Shown here one piece after another: positions 1-12,110 of a stretch of DNA of 64,000 nucleotides. Every line of letters starts with the position of its first letter. Within the stretch, counting starts at the first letter, position 1. The position numbers and the translations under genes were made by a program. Location of the stretch: positions 1 through 64,000 of the forward strand of contig JAVVLW010001635.1 of the NCBI GenBank assembly GCA_034401795.1. Reading direction: 5' to 3'. Source of the stretch: Chaetoderma sp. LZ-2023a. Taxonomy: Eukaryota > Mollusca > Caudofoveata > Chaetodermatida > Chaetodermatidae. The notes under the pieces are model-generated. The model ran no database searches. It was not told the DNA's origin and was given only the letters and a program-made list of their open reading frames with translations.

Positions 1-59
1 TTGACTCATTACAATGTATGTTCAATTTAACCCTTAATCTTTATGATATAGGAAATATT

Positions 60-856
60 CTGTTGCATATTTAGAAACTTATTTGACTGGAAGTTGTAGT
101 AGAAATGGGGTCCAGTCAAATTAGTTTCAAAATATGTGACAGGTTTCTTGTATAGTTGTCTTGAATTTGAGACACTGATCTTTCAGGGGTTAAATGGATG
201 ATTGAAGTTGAGTAAGTTTATCAAACATTTGTGCATGAAACTATGTAAATGTAACAGAGATTGTAGTCTTCCAAATTTATCCAGATTTTCTGATTTTACA
301 CACAGTGTACAACTCCGATTTACTTTAAAATTCAAAACAAAATAAAAAGTAGTGTTGAATAGTTAGTACTTTATGTTATTGGAAGCCATTGCTGCCTAAA
401 GCAGCAATGACTTCCAATCACATTAGATCCAAAATATTCAACAGAACATTGCTTACACTGTTTTCAAAACTCCTAACTAAAATGTTTCTGTGTTTGTTTT
501 GGAAACTTGTTAGCTTATTTATGAGCCGTACTTAGTCCTAAATAGCGTCCAAGACAGTCTAATGCTTTCACCACCATGCACTCCAGTGTCTGATGTAAAA
601 AGGGCTGTAATGAACATTCGTTGCTTCCAAAAATCGCAAACCATGGGAAGACTAACCATGGTTCGGTTCACTTGCATGAGATTCGTGTTCGTGAACCATA
701 CATATAAGCTAATCCTTTCACCGATGAATTCCCATACATAATTTTAGGAAAACCATATGTAGGAAAAGTGTTGAATATTTTGAAATTAGTTTGACTAGAA
801 GCTGTTGCTGCCTAGGCAGCAACAGCTTCCAGTCAAATTAATTCCAAAATAGTCAC
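60..856. repeat. Three MITE-1 hairpin cores in intron sequence upstream of exon a
   Basis: Copies at about 60-150, 354-447 and 765-856 each carry an arm like TTTGACTGGAAG...CTTCCAGTCAAATTAGTTTC around a CTGCCTA centre, flanked by A/T-rich TTTTGAAAC and ATATTCAACAG stretches. They are cores without the outer TIR-like ends. The remainder of 1-1463 is AT-rich with nothing recognised. Confidence 0.7.
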
Positions 857-1463
857 CAAAGTAAGTTTTATATCATGAAGAAGTTACTTTTTCAGTGCTA
901 ATAGACCAGCAATCTCTGAATATCCTCTAAGTGTGAGTTACGATTATGGCCATGAATGGAACTTAGCTGGTTAAGAATCTTATATTATTTTCTAATATTT
1001 ATTGTCAAAACTTGTCATTTGTGTTTTACTACCATTTAGCCAGTAAACCCTGCCTTTTAATTTTCTGTTAGGAGTAATTTCTCACATACAATGGCATATT
1101 AAAAATGTTCGTGAACCAGTTTGTGGGGCGGACATATGTATCATGAACTGGTTTTGTTCGTGAAAATCCTCACGAACCTCGGCCCTAGATGTTAGTAGAT
1201 ATAACCCTTTTGTCTCGTAAGGATAGGAAGAGACAGTTGTAAGCATGACACTCTTCCAGCCAGATCAGTTGCAAATTCATGTCATATTTACAGCATGGCT
1301 TTGTTAACGATCTATTCACAATTTTAGCCTATGCAGATTGATTTATCAGTATTCTATTCCATTGATGATATCAGAAAAATTGCCTTGGTATGGCATTGCA
1401 GATCTAAATTGTTTATAATATTGAAAGTTTGCGTTATTCATAATTGTATTTATATGTTCTTAG

Positions 1464-1564
1464 TGTGTGGCTGTGTGGATAGCTTATCTCTGGAAATAGA
1501 TGATGGTGAATCATTGATGGACCATTTAAACGAAGCACATAGGTGTTTACAGGTGCTAGAAAAT
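1464..1564 (+). CDS. WAPL: WAPL exon a (first in window)
   Basis: 101 nt: two nt completing a codon from an upstream exon, then 33 codons reading CGCVDSLSLEIDD...RCLQVLEN, ending in phase 0 at donor GTGAGT. The acceptor is taken as TTCTTAG just before 1464. A codon-phase check supports it, but the preceding exon is not in the window, so the exact 5' edge is less certain than the 3' edge. The leucine-rich helix ending in LEN leads directly into VSYLNTENQ of the next exon, the usual order in WAPL. No upstream exon was recognised in 1-1463. Confidence 0.72.
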
Positions 1565-1595
1565 GTGAGTTATTATTATATCTAATAACATTCCT

Positions 1596-1930
1596 ATTAA
1601 CACTTAATTGTCAAGTTTGGTCAAGAAAAGTAAGAGTTCTGTTTTGTCAATCTCAATTTGCAGGCCATTGCAAATGGACATTGCCCAAGACCACTCCAGT
1701 TGGTGTTTTTTGCAGGCTTGAACATTAAAGGGTCAATGGCAAATGGTACATATATATGTAGGAATGTGTTGATTGAGATGTTGTCCTTGCTGGTAATAAA
1801 TGACTTAGTTGTTTGGTAGTCAGCTTGGACTTTGTGCTAATTTTAGTTACACTTGACTCTTACCATTCTGAGGGCAATATCGTATCCTTTACTGTGTCAA
1901 TAGCAAAGAAACTGGTGTATATTTATCCCC
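1596..1930. repeat. Degenerate MITE-2 (1596-1735) and half MITE-3 (1849-1930) fragments
   Basis: 1596-1735 keeps weak matches to MITE-2 (CAAGAAAAGT..., TGCAAATGGACATT, CCAAGACCACT, end AAAGGGT). 1849-1930 matches one arm of MITE-3 (CTTACCATTCTGA, TTTACTGTGTCAATAGCAAAG, CTGGTGTA) and stops at a run of nine or more Cs. Confidence 0.5.
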
Positions 1931-1939
1931 CCCCCCCAT

Positions 1940-2345
1940 GTTCTATGGATGGGATCATTACCAATCTGGCATGGGTGCTTGTCCTTGGTGATCCGAAGAA
2001 GCCTATTGATTTTGGCGCCAAATGTTCAAAGGTCAAAGTGACCTAATTAATTACGTAATATTGTATTTCCGGATGATAACTCGGAGTTCTATTGAAGGGA
2101 TCATTACCAATCTGGCGTGGGAGCATGTCCATGGTGGTCTGAAGAACCCTCGAGTTTGGGGTCAAAGGTCAAGGTCACAATGACCCAATTAATTACATAA
2201 TATTGTCTTTCCGGATGTTCACTTGCATTCCATTGAAGATATCTTGCCCATTCTGATGTGGGAGCTTGTCCTTGGTGGTCTGAAGAACATTATTGATTTT
2301 GGGATCAAATGGTCAACGATCAAAGGCATGGTGACCTAATTAAAG
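1940..2345 (+). repeat. F8 module array, left part
   Basis: Three diverged direct repeats of about 150 bp (GGGATCATTACCAATCTGGC..., GGTCAAAGGTCAAGGTCAC, TTAATTACGTAATATTG, TTCCGGATGATAAC). The array resumes at 2941, so R9 (2450-2940) appears to interrupt it. A fragment with similar wording lies at 14400-14640. Confidence 0.65.
2173..2185. promoter_or_regulatory. Perfect GGTCAnnnTGACC palindrome in F8
   Basis: GGTCACAATGACC is a perfect estrogen-response-element-type inverted repeat (IR3). It overlaps a directly repeated half site (AGGTCAAGGTCA). A second perfect copy, GGTCATGGTGACC, is at 3188-3200. Function is inferred only from the motif; both sit in repeats inside a WAPL intron. Confidence 0.4.
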
Positions 2346-2449
2346 GATAACTAATCCGATCTCTTGATAGCTATTCAGGTGATCTGACACGCCGCTCATA
2401 AATTATTCACGTAATTTTAAGCTTTTTATCACGGCTCTAAGGAAAAATA

Positions 2450-2940
2450 TTGATGCTTTAGGAGTTAAATGTTGGTACATTTCTACACCCTATGATGGCT
2501 GTCATGATTTACTTTTCAACCAATCAGAAAAAACCTAGTGTGTCTGCCTCGGTATATATGCTCAGTCATAGAGGTGCCAGCTATAGTTTGACAATGTGGT
2601 ATAAAAGCAATCCTATAAGTTAGCTATTGAATATTTTGAAACCAATTTGACTGGAAGTTGTTTATGCCTACAAATTAGTTCAAAATATTCAATGGGATGA
2701 GTATTACATAATAAAGAATGTAATGCATTGGCGCTTACATGACATCACACACTATCGCTTGAGGAGACAAAATGGTGGCGATCACTGTTCAACGTTTACT
2801 CGATATTACAAAGCAGATAATTGCGATACAGATCAGGGAATGTGACGGGACATGAATGATATGGAATCTATAAACCATACTCTATTGGTGCAATACAACA
2901 TTTGAGATGAGATTAGCATCGCTTTAATGGCATACTGTTT
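2450..2940 (+). repeat. R9 dispersed repeat, copy 1
   Basis: About 490 bp shared with 55003-55490, including AACCAATCAGAAAA, GACAATGTGGTATAAAAGCA, a MITE-1 hairpin core, ACATGACATCACACACTA and ATGGTGGCGATCACTGTTCAAC. No coding content seen. Confidence 0.7.
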
Positions 2941-3240
2941 TTCGATGATACTCGAGCTCTATTGAAGGGATCATTACCAATCTGGTGTGAGAGCTTTTTT
3001 CATGGTGGTCCGAAGAATCTTATCAATTTTGAAGTCAAAGGTCAAGGTCACCGTGACATAGTTAATGATGTAATATTGCGTTTCCGGATGATAACTGGCG
3101 TTTGATTGAAGGGATCGTTACTAATCTTTGGTGGGAGGTTTTCCGTGGTGTTTCGAAGAACCCTATCGATATTGGTGTGAAGGTCACGGTCATGGTGACC
3201 AAACTTGTGTGGGAGGTTGTGCTTGGAAGAATGGGGAACA
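2941..3240 (+). repeat. F8 module array, right part
   Basis: Two more F8 modules, with the same GGGATCATTACCAATCTGG opening and GGTCAAGGTCAC element. Continuation of the array at 1940-2345. Confidence 0.6.
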
Positions 3241-3285
3241 TACTTTAGCAATCTCTGATTATCGTTCTTGTTTTATATAATTTTT

Positions 3286-4382
3286 AGCTCACCAGGCCTG
3301 AAAGGCCAAGTGAGCTTATGTCGTGGCGACCATCCGTCGTGTGTCCATCCGTCGTCCATTCATCCGTCAACTTTTCCTTTAAAACGACGTCTTCTCAAGA
3401 ACCACTGGGCCGATTTCAATTATATTTAGCAGGAAGCATCCCTAGGGCATAGAGATTCAATTTTGTTCAAATGGCGCCGCTTGGCCAAAATCCAAGATGC
3501 CCACCGGCCAAAATAGCCGATTTTTAGAAACACTAGAAAATCTCTGAAACCGCTGGAAGAATTGATTCAAAACTCAACACATCATCTATTGCAATGGTAG
3601 ACCCGAGTTTGTTCAAGACAACCTGATTGGCTTATTAGCCTGGTGGCCATCTTGGATGACCTAGTTTTCGCGAAAATGACTTCTCCCGACCCGCTGAAGG
3701 GATAGGTCTGAAATTTGGTAAATATACTTAGGGACCAAGGTCCATTCAAGTTTCTTCAAGGGAAGTTCGTACGTTAAAAAACATGGCCGCCATCAACCAA
3801 TCAAAATTTTGCGTTTGTTGGCCGTATTGGCTTTTTTGTATTTGATGTATTTTGATGGCGAAAATTGCTTTATATATGCTTATCATATCTTATGATCCAA
3901 AATCCAAGATGGCCACCAACCAGTGGCAGCGATCTTGAAAATTGGTTTCCGAATGATAACTCTGTTACCGGTTATCAGATTGCTTTGATACTTCATAGGG
4001 TGGTTGAACTAGGTCTGGGGAAGATACCTATCGAAATCGTCAATGATCCGAAATCCAAGATGGCCACCATGTAGTTGGCTCTAGAACTTCTGTTCAGAAT
4101 TTTTGTTGGCCAATTTTTTGGTGGCCATTTGGATTTTGTGAAAACTGTCCAAAAACATTTAAAAAGCTACCCCTTAATTAGTGGGCCAATTTCAATGAAA
4201 CTTGGGTGGAATGATCCTATGGCAGTAGGCTTCAACATATCAAGTGAGAATTTTGATTGGTCAATTCCTTTGGTGGTCATCTGGAATTTTTTGGAAAATT
4301 ATCCATCATGTCTACCAGTATTTAAATGCAAATGGTTCAAATCTTAATGGTCCAGTTTAGAATTACAGGCCCTTGGGCCTCA
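3286..4382 (+). mobile_element. F4 hairpin-headed modular element
   Basis: Head hairpin AGCTCACCAGGCC...GGCCAAGTGAGCT, then CCGTCGTGTGTCCATCCGTCGTCC, then CAAGAACCACTGGGCCGATT modules with repeated GGCCATCTTGGAT. One F5 module (~3885-4070) is embedded. A different module set follows (CAATTTCAATGAAACTTGG) and the 3' hairpin is CAGGCCCTTGGGCCTC. No intact ORF; short ORFs follow module repeats and are not conserved as protein. Confidence 0.75.
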
Positions 4383-6150
4383 TGTTGATAAGGTCTTCTA
4401 TATTTATTTTATGTTTGAAGTCGAGCTTCATAGTTCCAGGGCCCGCGCTACCCACGCGGCAACACGCCAGTGACACTAAAATCATAGGTTTGGCTCCTTA
4501 AAATGATATCTAGGCGTGTAAACTAACGCGTCAAATTCCGAACAATATTTTGCTCGTACTTAACATTCTCAATCCGAGCTATGAGAAACAGACGTTAAAA
4601 CATCCATAAAAGCGATGTGATTTGTGACCATATTATAATTCACTGCGAGAGATAGTACCATGATCATGATTTGTGACATTTGATGAAATTAGAATCTTTG
4701 CGATGGTGTATTTGTGCTTTTTATAAAGAAAAATGTAACCGATGCGCGGAGATGCCAGCTGATTCAGTCTGCAGTATTTGGTCAATATTTAATCATTACG
4801 ATTAAATATTCCGAAAATAATCACAAGAATGCGCTGTTCCACATATATTTTACATGGAGATGCGATTAGAGCGTTAACTTTTACACAGTGAATTTTACGA
4901 CATATATTTCCGTGATTGCTGGTCAATTCAACCTAGAACCAACTCACCTTGAATTTCTGTTCACAAGCTGGCTTATTATGCAGCAATTAACATGACAAAT
5001 GTTGATGTCATAAGCCAAGAAAATGTCGACAGTGAAAGAATAACATCCGTTGTAAAAAGTTTTAGCTTAAATATCAAGTGGAACCTGTTTTTTTTATGGC
5101 CATGTAGCTGTTCCAGATCTCGAAATTCGACGGGAATCCGGTAATCCGATTCTCGTAATATTCCCGAAATTTGAAAAATACGGGAATCCATTCCCAACTG
5201 GATTCCCGTAAATAAACGCTTCCAAAAACGTAAACATTCCATTCTTACAGAACGCCGCGATCCCGGTTACTTATTTCAACAATACAAATTATGTCACGAA
5301 TCAGCCTAGAGGGGGGGGGGGGTCTGCTAATTCACCAGTAATGAGAAATGTCTCGCATGACTGCGCAGTCGTAGTTAATAATAATCGATAATGCACACTC
5401 GTAGTTTCTGATTGGCTCGCGGGATATCCGATGTCAATAGGCATGAATGAAAATTACTATCATAGTAAAATTTTGATCACGTGCCTTGTTGTCTTTCATA
5501 ACGAATTAATCACATGATTTATTTCAACCAATCTGTGCGACTCGCGATTAATATTGATGGCTAATGGCGAACGAAAAATTTAGCCGCTTTTAAACGCAGT
5601 AGAGCAATATGTTAGCGCCCACTTTGACAGGTTATATGACCCAATATATTATTATTGGAAGGTTCCGACAGTAATACTACCCGATATTTAAGTGGCTCAT
5701 TGTTTTGCAGCAACCGAGAAAACAGGACTATATATCAGGAAAACCGGTGCGTAGGAACTCTTATTTCCAGTAAATCACATTTGCAGTAAATTGTTAGTTT
5801 AAAGCGTACAAGTTAAGAAGCGTCACGCTATGTACTAAATGCTTTAGAGCTGGTTACGTGTTTTATTGTGGCGGACTTTTCGGGTTATTGTTTTATATTA
5901 GAAATGTACACAGCTTATGCAAGTACAAATATTTGGTGACAGTTACAAAAAAAATCTACCCGTCACAGGTACAATTTTATAAACATTTCAACCCCTGTTG
6001 GTTTTGGGGCCATTAAGACTGTAGTTCTTTGATACAGATGGAATTCTTTACAAATTAAAGCATATCCTTTTAAATATTTTGAAAATAATATGACTGGAAG
6101 CCATTGCTTTCAAGGTGGTTGTGGGTGGGCTGGGGAGGGTTGCTCAACTA
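4383..6150. other. Intron sequence without recognised features
   Basis: An F6-like tail fragment (AAGTCGAGCTTCATAG) lies at about 4410-4440, and an 11-base G run near 5312. Otherwise this stretch holds no gene, RNA or repeat that I recognise. It is the longest apparently low-copy piece of intron 1. Confidence 0.5.
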
Positions 6151-6157
6151 GGTAAGC

Positions 6158-6648
6158 CACAACAATGTAAGATATTCAATTCTTTGTTTTTGTAGTGGGG
6201 TTTGTGGCTGGGGTGGGAGGAGGGTGTTAAGATATTTATAAATATTGTGTCATTAGTCACTAATTATTATAGTGGGTTTGAAATTTTGAAATATATGTTT
6301 GGAAAAAGTATGGAATTTTATTATGCCCAAGGTGTATGAACCCTGAAATTGTTGGAAGCTGGAAAGATGTTACCAGTGAGTGATGTCATACAAATACAGT
6401 CTGATATTTTGGCAGAGAAAATTTACAAACAGTTCATAGCTGTGGTAAAAAATATGATAAATCCGGTACTAGATTGAATGGAAATAAACGCGAATTATTT
6501 CCCTTTCAAGTTTACAAACAGTTCATAGCTGTGGTAAAAAATATGATAAATCCGGTACTAGATTGAATGGAAATAAACGCAAATTATTTCCCTTTCAAGT
6601 TTGCCACAACAATGTAAGATATTCAATTCTTTGTTTTTGTAGTGGGGT
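6158..6648 (+). repeat. Local duplications: 89-bp tandem and 46-bp direct repeat
   Basis: 6422-6510 is repeated almost perfectly at 6511-6599 (one G/A change seen). Separately, a 46-bp block beginning GCCACAACAATGTAAGATAT occurs at 6158 and again at 6602. This suggests one local duplication event with later loss or unequal exchange. Confidence 0.8.
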
Positions 6649-6985
6649 TACCAAGTACCAAGTACCAAAATCATGGTGGATGAACCAGAAGTCAAGAAAT
6701 GATCGATACCCATCTATTTACCCCCAAAAAGGCAGGAGAAGCGCTCTGGGAGCATCTAGATTTTTAAAATCTCCGTGAAAAAAAATTTGAGTCTGGTGCT
6801 ATGACTCCAAATGTCGTTAGTTGACTCCAAATCTTGGCAAACTGACTCCATCATGGACTCCTTTTATCTGAAACCCAGGACGGGCCCTGAGTTCATTGCA
6901 AAGTTGTAAAGTCGAGCGTCATGGTTGCGTTGCAACCACATTTTTGGTCTATTAACTGTTCTGCATTTGGCATGATCTCATATTA

Positions 6986-8982
6986 TTAGCTCACCTGGCC
7001 AGAATGGCCAAGTGAGCTTATGCGATGGCAACCGTCCGTCGTCTGGGCATCGTCTGTCGTCTGTCATCCGTCAACTTTTTCTTTAAACGACTTCTCAAGA
7101 ACCACTCGGCCGATTTCAATTATATTTGGCAGGAAGCATCCCTACGGCATAGAGATTCAAGTTTGTTCAAACGAAGCCGATCGGCCAAAATTCAAGATGG
7201 CCACCGGCCAAAATGGCCGATTTTTAGAAACACTAAAAAATCTCCGAAACCGCAGGAGGAATTGATTCAAAACTCATAGCACACCATCTATTGCAATGGT
7301 AGACCCAAGTTTGTTCAAGGCAACCTGATTGGCCGATTTGCCTGGCAGCCATCTTGGATGACCTAGTTTTCGTGAAAACGACTTCCAACCGCTGAAGGGA
7401 TGGACTTGAAATTTATTAAATATGCTTAGGGACCAAGGGCCATTCAAATTTGTTCAAAAGAAATTTGTACGTTATAAACATGGCCGGCATCAACCAATCA
7501 AAATTTAGCATTTGTTTGTCATTTTTTATTTTTTTATTTGATGTATTTTAATGGCGAAAATTGCTCTATATATGCTTATCAGGGTAGCGAGTTCAAATAT
7601 GCCACTTTCGAGACTGTCAGATAAATGGTTTGGCTACCATCTTGGTTTGTTTTCCCGCCATAGGCTCCCATAGTAAATCAATGGGCCCATAGTAAAGCAA
7701 TAGGGAATTCTTTAAACGACTTCCTCTCAAGAACCACTGGGCCGATTTCAGTTATATTTGGCAGGATACATCCATAGGGCATAGAGATCTAATTTTGTTC
7801 AAACGGAGCGGATCGGTCAAAATCCAAGATGGCCGCCAGCCAAAATGGCTGATTTTTAGAACCACTTTAAAAAATCTTCTCTGAAACCGCTGGAGAAATT
7901 GATTCAGTACTCATAGCAAATCATCTATGGCAACGTTAGACCCAAGTTTATTCAAGGCAACCTGATTGGCCTATTTGCTTGGCGGCCATCTTGGATGACG
8001 TAGTTTTCGCGAAAACGACTTCTCCCGAACCGCTGAAGGGATAGAGCTGAAATTTGGTAAATATGCTTAGGGACCATGGGCCATTGAAATTTGTTCAAAG
8101 GAAGTTCGTACGTCAAAAAACATGGCCGTCATCAACCAATCAAAATTTAGCTTTTGTTTGTCATAAATTGGATTTTTTGTATTTGATGTATTTTGATGGC
8201 GAAAATTGCTGTATATATGCTTATCAGGGTGGCGAGTTCAAATATGCCACTTTCGAGACTGTTGCATAAACGGTTTGACTGCCATCTTGGTTTGTTTTCC
8301 TGCCATAGGTTCCCATAGTAAAGCAATGGGGAATTCTTTAAACGACTTCTTTTCAAGAACCTGTGGGCCGATTTCAATTATATGTGGCAGAAGCAGCCTT
8401 AGGGCATAGAGGTCTAAGTTTGTTCAAATGAAGCCGATCGGCCAAAATCCAAGATGGCCACTGGCTAAACCAGCCAATTTTTAGAAATGTCTTTAAAAAT
8501 CTCCGAAACGGCGTGGGTGATTGATTCAAAACTCATGAAACATCATCCAATGCAGGAGGAGAACCAATTTGTTCAAGAGAACCTGATTGGTCCATTGGCT
8601 TGGCGGCCATCTTGGATGACCTAGTTTTCGCGAAAAAGGCTTCTCCAGAAACGCTGAAGGGGCACAGCTGAAATTTGGTAAATATGCTTAGGAACCAAGG
8701 GCCATTTAAGTTTGTTCAAGGAAAGTTGAGCCATCATAAAACCTGGACACCATGAGCCAATCAAAATATAGCATGTTTGGCGTCCATATTGGATTTTTTT
8801 ATTTGATGGATTTTGAGGCTAAAATTAGTTTTATATGTGTGTTTGGGTGTTCTGATCTCAAATTTGCAATTTTCGAAAATGTCGGATAAACGGTTTGGTG
8901 GCCATCTTGTTGATAAAGAGCATTCTAGTTGAAATGCCTATAGTCCAGGTAAGCGATACAGGCCCCTTGGGCCTCTTGTTTT
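6986..8982 (+). mobile_element. Long F4 element with repeated module sets
   Basis: Head hairpin at 6989-7020 (AGCTCACCTGGCC...GGCCAAGTGAGCT), then three successive rounds of the CAAGAACCACT-GGGCCGATTTCA to AACGGTTTGGC module series, starting near 7090, 7725 and 8345, each ~620-640 bp. The end is CCAGGTAAGCGATACAGGCCCCTTGGGCCTCTTG. This looks like internal tandem expansion of a shorter ancestor. An F6-like tail fragment is just upstream (6890-6950). Confidence 0.75.
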
Positions 8983-9020
8983 GTTAAATTATCATATTCT
9001 TATTTATTTATATATTGTAG

Positions 9021-9097
9021 GTATCATATCTAAATACTGAGAATCAGAAGTATCTAATAGCTTATAGAAATGGATCATTAGTAGTTTGTACATGCAG
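9021..9097 (+). CDS. WAPL: WAPL exon b
   Basis: 77 nt between acceptor TATTGTAG and donor GTAAGA. It encodes 25 residues starting VSYLNTENQKYLIAYRNG and leaves two nt (AG) for the next exon. The LNxENQxYLIxYxxxSL pattern is a recognisable piece of the WAPL C-terminal domain. The exon follows the 7.5 kb repeat-filled intron 1, and a MITE-3 starts only ~20 bp after its donor. Confidence 0.9.
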
Positions 9098-9117
9098 GTA
9101 AGATTTCCCACACTTAA

Positions 9118-9316
9118 CCCTTACCACTCTGATGTCAAAACTTAATTTTCAAATTAAATTAAAAGATGAACTGGTGTACATTTTTCAACAAATGTGGTGG
9201 AAGATGTTGCTGTCATAGACAGCAACATCGTCCACCAAAATTGTTGAAACATGTACACCCATTTTTTTGCTATTGACACTGTAAAAGATAGAATATTGAC
9301 ATAAGAGTGGTAAGGA
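9118..9316. mobile_element. MITE-3 (piggyBac-type ends), TTAA-flanked
   Basis: Palindrome of ~199 bp with ends CCCTTACCACTCTGATGTCA and its complement, flanked by TTAA at 9114-9117 and 9317-9320. The central arm (GGTGGAAGATGTTGCTGTC) pairs with GACAGCAACATCGTCCACC. A TTAA target with CCC ends is typical of piggyBac-mobilised MITEs. Confidence 0.85.
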
Positions 9317-9320
9317 TTAA

Positions 9321-10215
9321 CACTCCCGGGTCAGACTGGAGATATAGAAATACAGTCCATTCATGCATCTCTGTCCATTATGCTTTCTTGAATAAATGCA
9401 TTGTCGAATTTTGCCCAGATTTCTTATTACCATGCAAAGATTTTTATGGTCAAGCTGGCCAAAAAGAGCTTTTGAAAAGGTCCCGAGAAATATACATTTC
9501 AGAACAAAATAATATGGTTGAAAACTTAGCACGGAAATGACTGGCTTCGTGACAATTAAAATTCATATAAGTTAATGTATTAGTAATGTCTATAATCTAT
9601 TCTAATTAAATCAGTTCAGAACTCTAATTAATAATATTGACAAGGAATAAATTGAAACAATTTGAATGAGATAAAGACTCAGTGAACGTCGAGTCACACG
9701 CCAAAAACGCGGCCCCCGAATCTGGAATCCTGGTCGCTCGAGCAGGGCCCTGTCGACGGAGTTGTGGGAACCGGTTTCCGTGACACGAATGCTGATGCCG
9801 GGTTTTGCCATTCAAAATGTTTTATTTACAGAGAATACAAGCACAATACGGGTACACTTAATGATTAACTACAACGCAAACGAAATCTACTGAGAGGACT
9901 TTCAAACTCGACACGTATCACACAACTAACATTGTCTCTTTGTAGGGTAACATCAAACTTGACTACCAACCAAATCTCGCGAACCACGAGAATCGTGTGT
10001 CCAAATCTCCAGATTCCAAATGTGAACCTGAATATGAATTTATCCTGTTACAAAATCGGAGCAAGAATAAGGGACTCGATAAATGCCAACCATATTTAAT
10101 TAACAACAACATTTATCTATTCTATTCCTATTGTATGTGTGATACTTTTTCTCGATCCATTGTATCTATAGAAAAGACAAAATGAAACCCATTAAAAATA
10201 CAGTGTATGGTGCTC
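9321..10215. other. Intron 2 stretch without recognised features
   Basis: 9640-9830 is GC-richer than its surroundings, with a minus-strand ORF of ~66 codons that I cannot assign. It may be a short interspersed element, but no A/B box or tail is clear. Nothing else is supported. Confidence 0.35.
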
Positions 10216-10219
10216 GAGA

Positions 10220-10803
10220 TATAACCTGCTGTTTGGATTCAATAGGTGTTTATTGCACACAAGGCAGTTTCCTGAGGAAACAGCTCACCTGATCTATACT
10301 ACCTCTCATTAATGAGCTGGGGACCTTTGATTCAGGGTCCTTGCTACTGAGTGCTCACTGAATCTTCTTAGCTGGGGACCCTAGCTAAGAACAATCAGTG
10401 AGCATGTGCACGCACATGCTCCGTAGCGGGGACCCTTATTCATGCTCAGTGGTGGGTACCCTTGCCGGGTCACGTGGCCTATAAATAGGAGGCACTGCAC
10501 CAGTGTCAAGCATCTGACTTTCGTCCTCTAACCGAAGACAAGCATCAGGTATACTTCAGCGATGTGGCTTATCTCGTTTTACCAGTTTAAATTAATCAGC
10601 AAAATATGGTAGGAGCCAATACAGACAATCTCCAACCAGAGATATTCCTGCGCTCCATTTCAAAGCTAATTCTTCTCAGGGAAGTAGCATGAGGTGGCGA
10701 TAGGTACCTCACCACCCTCCCCCTACCAACATATATGTAAGGGAAACAAAAGACTTCAAACTGAGTAGTCAGGAGCACTACAGGGATGTCCAAAAAGACT
10801 CTT

Positions 10804-10844
<41 letters not shown>

Positions 10845-10985
10845 ATAACTCAGCATTTTACTTGGGGTACCTCGCCTCCCCTCCCCTTATGCAGGGGAAA
10901 CAAAAGACTTCAAACTGAGGATTAAAGAGCAATACAGCAATACCTAACCATAGGACTGAGCATGCTTCTTACCGCATTGTTATCA
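10220..10985 (-). repeat. Inverted partner of the 16.8-17.2 kb repeat, with promoter-like flank
   Basis: 10510-10985 matches the reverse complement of ~16826-17245, including AGTAGCATGAGGTGGCGATA, GACTTCAAACTGAG (twice) and GAGCATGCTTCTTAC. A 37-base C run (10805-10841) lies inside. The flank at 10220-10510 has CACGTGGCC followed by TATAAATA (10480-10487), which could be a retroelement LTR or promoter, but no LTR ends or coding region could be found. Confidence 0.55.
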
Positions 10986-10994
10986 TGCCAGTCT

Positions 10995-11109
10995 GTACAG
11001 ACCATTACGGTGGTAAATCTTCCCAAATGCTCTTCTCTTGTTCTGCAACTTAAAATTCGTCAAGGCTCCTGCAGGTGCTGGTTTTGGTTGGCTTGACTAT
11101 TAAAGGGTT
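10995..11109. repeat. MITE-2 fragment
   Basis: One arm of MITE-2 (GGTGGTAAATCTTCC, CTCTTCTCTTGTTCTGCAA, TTTTGGTTGGCTTGAC, ATTAAAGGGTTAA). Confidence 0.5.
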
Positions 11110-11149
11110 AAGTTCCTGATGTATGACAGGTTGGAAAGATATTAAGATT

Positions 11150-12110
11150 TTAGCCCGAATGAGCTATTGTGATCCCCTGCATGTTGTCTGGCCGTGCCGA
11201 CGCTAGTGATGGTGTTGTCGTAATCTCATTTTTGTTTATCTCAACTTAGCAGTTCATATCTCATGTTTGGTTAATCATACGGAACCCAAACTTGGACACA
11301 TACTTTCTTATAATAAGCAGGCAGAACACAATGCCCTTGTGGTTCAAAGGTCAATGTAATTGTGACATTGGTAAAATCTTTGTTTTTTAACATTAACATT
11401 TTGCTTTTAGCTCAACTTAGCAGTTGATATCGCATGTTTGGTTAAGCATTATAAAGGGCCCAAATTGAAATAAGTGCTTCCTGATAACAAGCTGGCTTGA
11501 GACAAGCACCGTGACATCAAAAGGTCAAAGGTTAATGTCAGCATGATAATGACGAAACTTTTTTTCAGGAATAAGATTTTGCGTTAAGCTTATCTTAGTG
11601 GTTTATATCTCTATATGTTTGCCTATGTACATCTGCTTGCTTGTGATCCCAAATTTGCATAGATGCTTCCTGATCACCAACTGACATGGCACAATTACCT
11701 TGGCAAAGGCCAAATTCAGTGTGGTGATGACAAAACTTCAACAATCATAGTTTGTTAGTCTAAGCTTAATGGTCCATATCTTATGTTTGATCAATTATAT
11801 TTTGCCCAAACTTGGACGCATTCCTCCTTATAGCATGAGGGAAAGACACAATGATCTTGGGGTCAAAAGGTTATGTTCACGGTGTCCTTAGTAAAAAATA
11901 GTTTGTCTAACATTATCTTTTTGTGTTCAGTGCAACTTAGGGGTTTATATCTCATGTTTGGATAAGCAAACTGGACCCAAACTTGGACACATGCTTCGGA
12001 GAGGGCATGATGGAATGATGGTCAAAATGTCAAAGGGCGTGGTCAGTGAACGTGTATTAATAGGCTTCAACGTTGTAAAATTAAGCTTCATGATAGCATT
12101 ACAGGCATAT
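11150..12110 (+). mobile_element. F6 hairpin-headed modular element
   Basis: Head TTTTAGCCCGAATGAGCTATTGTGATCCCC and GCCGTGCCG, then about five modules of 170-190 bp: TATCTCATGTTTGGTTAATCA, CCCAAACTTGGACACAT, CTTCCTTATAA, TTGGGGTCAAAAGGTCA. The array degrades toward 12110. 12110-12548 holds nothing recognised. Confidence 0.7.

Noticed and set aside
9611..9815. Minus-strand ORF of ~66 codons in GC-richer DNA
   Set aside because: No family recognised, no splice context, and a second frame is equally open. Probably repeat-derived.
10475..10560. TATAAATA with CACGTG as a promoter of a host gene
   Set aside because: It lies in a repeat inside a WAPL intron with no downstream coding exon. Kept only as a possible retroelement promoter.
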